Below are positions 1 through 6,462 of a stretch of DNA of 7,712 nt, piece by piece. The DNA lies in the NCBI GenBank assembly GCA_013041835.1, contig JABDRH010000272.1, forward strand, positions 1 through 7,712, written 5' to 3'. The notes beneath the pieces are model-generated. The model worked only from the letters and a program-made list of their open reading frames with translations, searched no databases and was not told the origin of the DNA. Position 1 is the stretch's first letter. Each line of letters starts with the position of its first letter. Both the position numbers and the translations under genes were made by a program. This stretch comes from Desulfatitalea sp. (GTDB taxonomy: Bacteria > Desulfobacterota > Desulfobacteria > Desulfobacterales > Desulfosarcinaceae).

Positions 1-76
1 TGGGTTTGATCTAAGGACCTAAAACCGGAGCAATAGCAAGCTATTTTGAGGATTTTGGGGCCGCAGATCGGACCCA
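1..76 (+). promoter_or_regulatory. Long structured hairpin in the tssK leader
   Basis: This stretch folds on paper into one long imperfect hairpin. Bases 1-12 pair with 65-76 over 12 consecutive positions, two of them G.U wobbles (6-71 and 7-70). Bases 15-16 pair with 61-62. Bases 18-24 pair with 53-59 (one wobble, 20-57) and 25-26 with 50-51 around a bulged A at 52. The tip is a small hairpin, 32-36 with 41-45, closing the loop CAAG. The wobbles would be A/C mismatches in the opposite transcript, so the structure suits + strand RNA, the same strand as tssK. It could be a 5' leader element, a processing or attenuation structure, the 3' end of an upstream transcript, or a dispersed palindromic repeat. 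No run of T follows the stem directly, so it is not a classical intrinsic terminator. Position 1 is already paired, so the element may extend left of the window. The pairing is seen directly; the function is unknown. Confidence 0.5.
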
Positions 77-92
77 GATGACCTGAAGCCGG
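16..92 (+). repeat. Imperfect 13-base direct repeat (16-28 and 80-92)
   Basis: GACCTAAAACCGG at 16-28 recurs as GACCTGAAGCCGG at 80-92. Eleven of 13 bases are identical and both differences are A-to-G. The first copy is an arm of the leader hairpin, pairing with 50-59. Because G can wobble-pair with U, the second copy can pair with the same 50-59 segment in RNA. The two pairings exclude each other, so the arrangement resembles a switch between alternative folds. It may equally be a leftover of repeat duplication. Confidence 0.4.
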
Positions 93-129
93 GATGGATA
101 AATGCTGAAGTTATTTTTGCGCGAGCCAT

Positions 130-135
130 AAGGAT
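130..135 (+). promoter_or_regulatory. Ribosome binding site of tssK
   Basis: AAGGAT lies here, with the AGGA core ending six bases before the ATG at 141. The spacing is good and it supports 141 as the tssK start. No convincing -10/-35 or sigma-54 promoter could be placed in 1-130, so the operon promoter may lie further left, or tssK may be internal to a longer operon. Confidence 0.65.
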
Positions 136-140
136 GTGTC

Positions 141-1526
141 ATGGAAAAACCGCTGTTTTGGCACCAGGGGCTGTTTTTGCAGCCGCAACATCTGCAGCTC
201 AGCAGCCGCTACCAGGAGAGTCTCAACCTGCCCCTCAAACAGTTTCTGCAGCCTCATTTCTGGGGGGTGGGCGAATACGCCGTTCAGCTCGCGGCGTTGA
301 GCAATCGCAGCTTTCACCTCACCGCGGGCCGTTTTCTCTTTCCCGACATGACCTTTGTGGCGCTGCCCGACAACGCCGTGATCCTGCCCCGGTCATTTGA
401 CGCGGATTGGGAAACGGGCGGCCAGGATTTCGGCGTTTTTCTGGGGCTGCGAAAATTCACCACCAATGGCCGCAATGTGACGGTGGTGGCGGATACCACC
501 GATGTGGCCGAGGTCAACACCCGCTGGGTGACGGCCGGTGCGGCCGAACCGGTGAAGGATCTGCACCAGGACGGGCCCGAGGCGCAAATTCAGCGGCTGA
601 CCCATGTGCTGAAGATCTTCTGGGAATCCGAGCGCGATCAGTTGGGGGACTACGAGCTGATTCCGCTGGCCCGTTTGGAGCGGGACCAGGACAACGTGCG
701 GTTGGTGGACCGCTATGTGCCGCCAAGCCTGACCATCGGCGCCGACGAGACGCTTTTTGGCATCGTCAAGGAGATCCGCGACCAGATCGGCGCCCGCAGC
801 CGGCAGCTCGAAGCCTACAAGCGCGACCGCGGGCTTCACTCGGCCGAATTCGGCGCCCGCGACATGGTCTACCTGCTGGCCCTGCGTTCCCTGAACCGAT
901 ACGCCACGTTGCTCGGCCATTATACCGCCGGCCAGCATGGGCATCCCTGGACCGTGTATGGCCTGCTGGGGCAGTTGATCGGCGAGCTGACCACCTTTTC
1001 GGGCGACATTTCCTATTCGGGCGAAGACGGTCAGGGGCAAAAGCTGCTGTTGGCGTACGACCATTGCCAACTGGGGCCCTGCTTCGAATCGGCCTTGTCG
1101 CTTATCACCCTGCTGCTGGATCAGATCACGGCCGGCCCGGAATACATCCTGCCCATGATGTTTGACGGCACTTACTTTGTCGCCGATCTGCCGCCGGCCA
1201 TGTTCGAGGGGCGCAACCGTTTCTTCATGCTGGTGGAAACCGAAAACGATCCTGATCAGGTGCTGCAGGCGCTGGACGGTATCGCCAAGCTGGGGTGCCG
1301 AGAATCGTTGCCCATTCTCATCGCCCGCTCTTTATCGGGCGTGGGCATGTCCCACCTGGCCGCGCCGCCCCAGGAACTGCCCCGCCGGGCCAACGCCCTT
1401 TACTTTCAGGTGGATTACCACAGCGACCAGTGGGGTCATGTGCAAAAAAACAAAAACCTGGCCCTTTATTGGGACACGGCGCCCGAAGATCTGAAAGTGG
1501 AGTTGATGGCCGTGGGGAGGAGTTAG
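141..1526 (+). CDS. tssK: Type VI secretion system baseplate adaptor TssK
   Basis: TssK (ImpJ/VasE family) is a cytoplasmic trimer. It links the T6SS baseplate wedges (TssF/TssG) to the membrane complex by contacting the cytoplasmic parts of TssL and TssM. The 461-residue length is normal for the family. The N-terminus carries the family signature at residues 4-17 (PLFWHQGLFLQPQH), corresponding to the usual W-x-x-G-hydrophobic-F-L-x-P-Q-H motif; this part belongs to the shell domain that binds the wedge. The C-terminus (about 414-461) contains the typical YFQVDY and later LALYWDTAPEDL-type stretch of the head domain. No signal peptide or membrane segment is visible, as expected. The ATG at 141 is preceded by AAGGAT at good spacing and puts the signature right at the N-terminus, so the start is secure. 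It is the first gene of the visible run and ends four bases before tssL. The neighbouring tssL and tssM encode its direct binding partners. Confidence 0.96.
   Translation: MEKPLFWHQGLFLQPQHLQLSSRYQESLNLPLKQFLQPHFWGVGEYAVQLAALSNRSFHLTAGRFLFPDMTFVALPDNAVILPRSFDADWETGGQDFGVFLGLRKFTTNGRNVTVVADTTDVAEVNTRWVTAGAAEPVKDLHQDGPEAQIQRLTHVLKIFWESERDQLGDYELIPLARLERDQDNVRLVDRYVPPSLTIGADETLFGIVKEIRDQIGARSRQLEAYKRDRGLHSAEFGARDMVYLLALRSLNRYATLLGHYTAGQHGHPWTVYGLLGQLIGELTTFSGDISYSGEDGQGQKLLLAYDHCQLGPCFESALSLITLLLDQITAGPEYILPMMFDGTYFVADLPPAMFEGRNRFFMLVETENDPDQVLQALDGIAKLGCRESLPILIARSLSGVGMSHLAAPPQELPRRANALYFQVDYHSDQWGHVQKNKNLALYWDTAPEDLKVELMAVGRS
1514..1522 (+). promoter_or_regulatory. Ribosome binding site of tssL inside the tssK end
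   Basis: GGGGAGGAG overlaps the last codons of tssK; the GGAGG core ends ten bases before the ATG at 1531. It is the strongest Shine-Dalgarno match in the window and fixes the tssL start. Because it lies inside tssK, translation of the two genes is probably coupled. Confidence 0.6.
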
Positions 1527-1530
1527 ACCG

Positions 1531-2214
1531 ATGCGCTTGTCCGATGCCTTGATGGAGATTATCGCCTATGCTTCGTTCGTGGCCAGAAAGGGCCAAATGA
1601 CCGCCTTACCCTATGAGCAGGTCCGTACCAACATGCAGCGTTTGATCAGCCAAAGCGAGACCTATATAGACAAAGGCGGTTTCGCCCGGGAGGATTTCGA
1701 CCTGGCGCGTTTTGCTGTTTTTGCCTGGGTGGATGAAGCCATTCTCTCCTCCGAGTGGGAGGGCCGGCGGCAGTGGCAGCGCGAGCAACTGCAGCGCACC
1801 TATTTCCAGACCGCCGATGCCGGCGAGCTTTTTTTCGAGCGCCTCAACACCATCGGCCCCCATCAAAGGGATGTGCGCGAGGTCTACTACCTGTGCCTGG
1901 CCCTGGGATTCAGCGGGCAGTACTGCAACGAAGGGGACGATGTGCTGCTGGAGCAACTGCGTACCTCCAACCTCAAGTTGCTGACCGGCAGCTCCATGGG
2001 ACTGCCTTCCCTGGACAAGGAGGAGCTGTTTCCCGAAGCCTATCCCAAAGGGGAGATGGTGGGGGAAGCGGCGCATAGCGCTTCCCGCGGACGCTGGTCG
2101 CCCTTTACGCTGGCGTGCGCCGTTGCGCCCGTGGTGTTGTTCGGCCTGCTGTACATTATCTATACGTTTATCCTCGGCAATATCGGGGGCAACCTGATCG
2201 GTACGGTGCAGTAA
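1531..2214 (+). CDS. tssL: Type VI secretion system inner-membrane protein TssL (DotU/ImpK family)
   Basis: TssL is a tail-anchored inner-membrane protein that joins TssM, and TssJ in the outer membrane, to form the T6SS membrane complex. Its cytoplasmic domain also contacts TssK. The 227-residue product has the family's helical cytoplasmic domain. Visible hallmarks are AVFAWVDEAIL at about 62-72 (acidic DE at 68-69), the SEWEG...W motif just after it, AGELFFERL, and YYLCLALGFSGQY at about 119-131. A single hydrophobic segment at roughly 192-214 forms the C-terminal anchor, with only about a dozen residues after it. No OmpA-like peptidoglycan-binding domain follows, so this is the short form of TssL, and wall anchoring would need a separate protein such as a TagL/TagN-type partner. 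The stop codon directly abuts the tssM ATG. DotU of type IV secretion is homologous, but the tssK neighbour makes the T6SS assignment clear. Confidence 0.95.
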   Translation: MRLSDALMEIIAYASFVARKGQMTALPYEQVRTNMQRLISQSETYIDKGGFAREDFDLARFAVFAWVDEAILSSEWEGRRQWQREQLQRTYFQTADAGELFFERLNTIGPHQRDVREVYYLCLALGFSGQYCNEGDDVLLEQLRTSNLKLLTGSSMGLPSLDKEELFPEAYPKGEMVGEAAHSASRGRWSPFTLACAVAPVVLFGLLYIIYTFILGNIGGNLIGTVQ

Positions 2215-5200
2215 ATGAAACAGATGCTTCAACTCGTCTTCAAGGGCTTTCTGGTTTTTACTTTGCTGGCGCTGGCCATTTTGCTGGTCTTTGGCCTGGT
2301 GCTGTGGATCGGCTGGAGCTGGTGGGTGGGCTTTTTTCTGCTGCTGGCCATCGCCGCTTTGGTGCTGACCCTGGTGGTGGCGCGTAAAATCTGGAGCCGG
2401 CGGCGTGAGCAGATGTTTGTGCATCAAGTGATCGCCCAGGATGAATCCAACCGGCAGACGCTTTCGCCCAAAGAGCAGGATTCGGCCCAGGAGCTGCAGG
2501 CGCGCTGGAAAGAGGCCATCGAAGCCCTGCGCAAATCGCACCTGCGCAAATTCGGCAATCCTTTATATGTCCTGCCCTGGTACATGGTGATCGGTGAGAG
2601 CGGCTCGGGCAAGACCACCGCCATACAAAGCGCGAAGCTCTCATCGCCCTTTGCCGAGGTGAGCCGTACGTCGGGCATCTCCGGAACGCGCAACTGCGAC
2701 TGGTGGTTCTTCGAGCAGGCCATCCTCATCGACACGGCCGGCCGATACGCCCTGCCGGTGGACGAAGGGCGTGACAAGGATGAATGGCAGCGGTTTTTGA
2801 CCCTGCTGGCCAAGTTTCGCAAACGCGAGCCGCTCAACGGCCTGGTGGTGACCGTGGCCGTCGATCGCCTGGCCCAGGCCTCGCCCGAAGACTTACAGGC
2901 GGATGGCCGCAATATCCGCCGGCGCATCGAGGAACTGACCCGCGTGCTGGGCGCCAAGTCACCGGTTTACGTGATGGTCAGCAAGTGCGATTTGATCCAG
3001 GGCGCCACGCAATTTTGCGATCAGTTGCCCGAAACCGCCTTGAACCAGGCCATGGGCTATTTGAATCAGCAGCTTGCAACGGATGTGGGCGGCATCATCG
3101 AGCAGGCCGTGCGCACCGTGGGTGACCGACTGCGGGAACTGCGGTTGTTGCTCCTGCATCGCAGCAAGGATCCCGAGGCGGCCTCGGGCATGTTGCTCTT
3201 TCCCGAAGAGTTCGAAAAACTGAAGGAGAACCTGACGGCGTTTGTCAAAAGCGCCTTCCAGGAAAATCCATACCAGGAGACCCCGCTGCTGCGGGGTATC
3301 TTCTTCAGCAGCGGCCGCCAGGAGGGGACGCCTTTTTCCCACTTTCTCAGCGCGTTGGGGTTGATCCAGGCCCGGGAAGTATTGCAGGGCACCAATAAGG
3401 GGCTGTTCCTGCATGACTTTTTCAGCCGCATCCTGCCCTCCGACCGCCACTTGTTCAAGCCAACCGAGCAGTTGCAAGAGTGGAAACGGCTCACGCGCAA
3501 CATGGGGCTTACGGCCTGGATTGCCTTCATGGTGGCCGTCTGCGGCCTGTTAAGCTACTCCTTTGTCAGGAACCTCAACGCGTTGTCGGACGTGCGCCGC
3601 GAGTTTAACAAGCCGGCCATCCTGCAGGGCGACCTGACGGCCGATGTGATCACCATGGATCGTTTTCGCCGGGCCGTTTTGAATGTGGCGGAGCAAAACC
3701 GCAGCATTTGGATATCCTCATTTCCCCTGCTCGATAAAAGCCGCGACGTGGAAGCCGAATTCAAGCAAAAGTACGTCAACCTGTTTAAAAATGGATTTGT
3801 GAAGACTTTTGACAAACGCATGGGCGATCGCATGACCCAGTTCAGCACCAATACGCCCGATGCCGAATACGGCGTCCACGTGGCGCACCTTGTCCGGCGC
3901 ATCAACTTGCTGAAGGCGCGCCTGGCCCAGGAGGAGCTCGAACAGCTTTCCGGACGCCCGCAGCCCTCCTACGATGCGGTGCTGTTGGGGCAGGCCGACG
4001 TGATTGCCGAGATCGAAGAAAAGCTGCGTGAGGCGAATTTGTATGCACTGGCCTGGTCGGGCGAGGGGGACGACCTCAACACGGAGTTGAACCACCTGCA
4101 GACCTGGCTCAAACATCTGCTCACCCGACCCGGCGTTACGCTGAACTGGCTGGCGGACTGGGTCAATGCCGATCCCGGCCTGTCCCCTGTGACCCTGAAC
4201 GATTTCTGGGGCGGTGAACCGGCGGCGGACGGGCTGAAGGTGCCGGCGGCATTCACCCCGGCGGGCAAGCAAAAGATCGACGGCGCCGTTGTGGAAATCG
4301 AAGCGGCCCTGTTTGATCCGTTGATTATCGCCGCACCCAAGCTCGCTTTTGCCGAGTGGTATGACCAGCGTTACCGCAAGGCCTGGCAAACCTTTGTACA
4401 GTCGTTCGATCAGGGCCGGGATTTGCTGCAAACGCGCGACCAGTGGCAAGTCGCGGCCAAGCGTGTGCCGACGGACAACGGTCCGTACCATGCCCTGATC
4501 CACCGCACGGGCGAGGCGTTTGGCGTATTCGAGCCGGAAAAGGGGATACCTTCCTGGGTGGGCTTGGGGTATGATTGGCAGGCGGTGCGCGCCGAAGCCA
4601 AAAACGCCGATCCCGCCGACCTGCAAAAGGCCGGCCTTGTGCGCAGGGCCACCCGATCCGTGACTTCGCGCATCAAGCGAGCGGAACGTGAATTTGGGGT
4701 AAAGGCAAGGTCGCCCATGAGCCCGGAAGCCCAACTGCAGGCGGCCAAGGCGTTTCTCGCCTACCAGGAGGGGCTGGAAGCCATTGTGAAAATCACCAGC
4801 TCCCGCAATGTCGCCTTTGACATGACCTCGGCCCTTTACAGCCAGGATGCGGCCACCGGCGATTCTCCTTTCCTGAAAGCCTACCGCGCGGTGGATGAAC
4901 TCAAGGCGGTCATGGCGGACAGCCAGGATGAGGCGGAAGCCCTTTTCTGGGGCCTGGTAGAAGGCAACATCCGTTTTTTACAAACCTATGCCGTGCGCGA
5001 AACGGCCTGCCAGCTTCAGAAACGTTGGGACAAGGAGGTGCTGCTTGAGATTCAGGATGTGAGCGCCGACGTGGACATGGGACAGCTCATGATGGGCAGC
5101 GACGGGTATGCCACGGCCTTTCTCAAGGGGGCGGCCGAACCGTTCGTGGGCCGCAGCCTGCGCAAGGGCTACTTTGCCAAAAGCGCGGCGGGAATGGAAA

Positions 5201-5706
5201 TTGAGCTGACCCAAACGTTTTTGGCCTATCTGAGCAAGGGCGCCCAGGCCGCCCGCCCGGTCAAGAGCAACTACCAGGTGAAAATCCGGGCCTATCCCAC
5301 CGACACCAACCGCGGCGCCCAAGTGCAGCCGCACGCCACCGTATTGGAGCTGCAATGCCCCAGCGGCAACACGCGGCTGGAGAACTACAACTACCCGGTG
5401 GCCAAAACCTTTGCATGGTCGCCCAACGCGTGCGGCGACGTCACATTCAGCATCGCCGTGGGCAATCTGCATCTGACCAAGACCTACAGTGGGCATTATG
5501 CCTTCGCCAAGTTCCTGCATGATTTCCGGACCGGACAACGCACCTTCAAACGCGACGAATTTCCCAGCGAGCAAGCGGCCCTGCGGCGCATCGGCATCAG
5601 CTATATCAAAGCCAAGTACCAGTTCCAGGGCCACAAGGAGGCGTTATCCCTGCTTTATCGATCCCCTGGCACACCGCCCGGAAAGATTACGACATGCTGG
5701 GACTAA
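2215..5706 (+). CDS. tssM: Type VI secretion system membrane subunit TssM (IcmF family)
   Basis: TssM is the large inner-membrane subunit that spans the periplasm to reach TssJ and forms the channel scaffold with TssL. The 1163-residue length is typical. Two membrane segments lie at about 11-32 and 36-56, followed by a cytoplasmic NTPase-like domain. That domain has Walker A GESGSGKT at 127-134, LIDTAGR around 171-177 (the DTAG of Walker B/G3) and SKCD at 256-259 (G4-like). A third membrane segment is at about 431-451. About 710 residues of periplasmic domain follow, ending in the conserved-looking PGKITTCW tail of IcmF C-termini. The nucleotide-binding motifs look intact; in many TssM proteins they are degenerate. 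The ATG follows the tssL TAA with no gap and no clear Shine-Dalgarno, so reinitiation after tssL is likely; an in-frame ATG at 2224 (Met4) is an alternative start. The 3' end overlaps tagF by 13 bases. Confidence 0.96.
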   Translation: MKQMLQLVFKGFLVFTLLALAILLVFGLVLWIGWSWWVGFFLLLAIAALVLTLVVARKIWSRRREQMFVHQVIAQDESNRQTLSPKEQDSAQELQARWKEAIEALRKSHLRKFGNPLYVLPWYMVIGESGSGKTTAIQSAKLSSPFAEVSRTSGISGTRNCDWWFFEQAILIDTAGRYALPVDEGRDKDEWQRFLTLLAKFRKREPLNGLVVTVAVDRLAQASPEDLQADGRNIRRRIEELTRVLGAKSPVYVMVSKCDLIQGATQFCDQLPETALNQAMGYLNQQLATDVGGIIEQAVRTVGDRLRELRLLLLHRSKDPEAASGMLLFPEEFEKLKENLTAFVKSAFQENPYQETPLLRGIFFSSGRQEGTPFSHFLSALGLIQAREVLQGTNKGLFLHDFFSRILPSDRHLFKPTEQLQEWKRLTRNMGLTAWIAFMVAVCGLLSYSFVRNLNALSDVRREFNKPAILQGDLTADVITMDRFRRAVLNVAEQNRSIWISSFPLLDKSRDVEAEFKQKYVNLFKNGFVKTFDKRMGDRMTQFSTNTPDAEYGVHVAHLVRRINLLKARLAQEELEQLSGRPQPSYDAVLLGQADVIAEIEEKLREANLYALAWSGEGDDLNTELNHLQTWLKHLLTRPGVTLNWLADWVNADPGLSPVTLNDFWGGEPAADGLKVPAAFTPAGKQKIDGAVVEIEAALFDPLIIAAPKLAFAEWYDQRYRKAWQTFVQSFDQGRDLLQTRDQWQVAAKRVPTDNGPYHALIHRTGEAFGVFEPEKGIPSWVGLGYDWQAVRAEAKNADPADLQKAGLVRRATRSVTSRIKRAEREFGVKARSPMSPEAQLQAAKAFLAYQEGLEAIVKITSSRNVAFDMTSALYSQDAATGDSPFLKAYRAVDELKAVMADSQDEAEALFWGLVEGNIRFLQTYAVRETACQLQKRWDKEVLLEIQDVSADVDMGQLMMGSDGYATAFLKGAAEPFVGRSLRKGYFAKSAAGMEIELTQTFLAYLSKGAQAARPVKSNYQVKIRAYPTDTNRGAQVQPHATVLELQCPSGNTRLENYNYPVAKTFAWSPNACGDVTFSIAVGNLHLTKTYSGHYAFAKFLHDFRTGQRTFKRDEFPSEQAALRRIGISYIKAKYQFQGHKEALSLLYRSPGTPPGKITTCWD

Positions 5707-6431
5707 GCAGAAAAAGCAACACCTGGCAGTGGAATGCCGTGGGCAAGCACCCTGCGGCGGCCGACTATATCAACGTCAAAGGCGGCACCCCCCTGATGGA
5801 GGCCGTGGGCGACTGGATGACCAAAGGCTACCACGAATTGCTTCAGGAGGATCGTGCTTCCGGCCAGGAGACGCACTCCTGGCGCTTCTGGTTGCGCGGC
5901 GCCAAAAAAGGCCGCATCATCTGTGGTCTGGGCCGAGATAGCAGCGACCGCATCGGCCGGCCCTTTCCCCTCCTGATTATCGGTGAAGGAGAATTAAAGG
6001 GGTGGGAAAAATCATGGGAAGCGCTGCCGTCGGGTTTGAACCTTACCTGGGAGCGTATCGAGCGCATGGCTTCTCAGCGTTATGATGATCTGAAAGCATT
6101 GGTCCGGGCGATTGATGCAATCGTACCACCGAACGACGCCAATGCAGATTCGGCCATCGAGGGCATATCGCCGGATCAAGGGGTGCTTGGCGACCGGTTC
6201 AGCGCCTGCAGGGATGATCTGGCCAAGACGGGCCGCGCCTTGATTCCCTTGAATGCCGGCGGCTCGGACCCTGCCGTTGCCGCCGCACAATGGCATGCCC
6301 GGCTCAAAGCCTGCTGCCCGGACATCCCCAGGGCCGTGTTTCTTGGTGGAACACCCCAGCGGACTTACTTGGCCGTGATTCAACAGCCCTTGTCCACGGC
6401 CGATTTTATGCGACTGTGGCGTGTTCGATAA
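5694..6431 (+). CDS. tagF: Type VI secretion system-associated protein TagF
   Basis: TagF family proteins act in the cytoplasm as post-translational repressors of T6SS assembly. In Pseudomonas aeruginosa TagF holds back the H1-T6SS independently of the kinase/phosphatase pair, and in Agrobacterium it is fused to the phosphatase PppA and binds Fha. The product is 245 residues and carries the family N-terminal pattern: GKHPAAADYI at about 17-26, then a GDWMTKGY stretch. The landmark DRIGRPFPL lies at about 85-93, matching the usual 'D-x-V/I-G-R-x-F-P-L' core. The C-terminus holds the GGTPQRTYLAV and FMRLW blocks. There is no signal peptide or membrane segment. It stands alone here, with no phosphatase domain. 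The ATG lies inside the end of tssM in another frame, with GGAAAG at 5680-5685 eight bases upstream, so translation is probably coupled to tssM. Family assignment is firm; the repressor role is inferred from homologues. Confidence 0.9.
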   Translation: MLGLSRKSNTWQWNAVGKHPAAADYINVKGGTPLMEAVGDWMTKGYHELLQEDRASGQETHSWRFWLRGAKKGRIICGLGRDSSDRIGRPFPLLIIGEGELKGWEKSWEALPSGLNLTWERIERMASQRYDDLKALVRAIDAIVPPNDANADSAIEGISPDQGVLGDRFSACRDDLAKTGRALIPLNAGGSDPAVAAAQWHARLKACCPDIPRAVFLGGTPQRTYLAVIQQPLSTADFMRLWRVR

Positions 6432-6452
6432 ACCAAACCGTGCAGTGATGTG

Positions 6453-6458
6453 AAAGGG
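6453..6458 (+). promoter_or_regulatory. Ribosome binding site of tssA
   Basis: AAAGGG sits four bases before the ATG at 6463 and 13 bases before a second in-frame ATG at 6472. The first spacing is slightly short and the second rather long, so 6463 is favoured but not certain. The 31-base gap between tagF and tssA shows no promoter or terminator. Confidence 0.4.
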
Positions 6459-6462
6459 CCCC

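Noticed and set aside
1..118. Leader hairpin plus TTATTTTT at 111-118 as an intrinsic terminator for an upstream gene
   Set aside because: The T-rich stretch is about 35 bases past the end of the stem, and the stem is not GC-rich at its base in the usual way, so it does not fit an intrinsic terminator.
19..129. A 36-codon minus-strand reading frame with an ATG at 129 running back through the leader hairpin
   Set aside because: It lies wholly over the palindromic leader, has no ribosome binding site I can see, and resembles no protein I know. The RNA structure explains the sequence better.
158..181. TGGCAC...TTGC resembling a sigma-54 promoter, relevant because some T6SS loci depend on sigma-54
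   Set aside because: The GG and GC elements are about 17 bases apart instead of the required 10, and the site lies inside the tssK coding sequence.
3718..4734. Long minus-strand open frame of 338 codons inside tssM; similar ones of 225 codons at 393-1070 and 311 codons at 1606-2541
   Set aside because: They are shadows of GC-rich coding on the + strand. Their translations look compositionally odd (rich in His, Gln, Gly and Arg), show no domains, and cover well-recognised T6SS genes.
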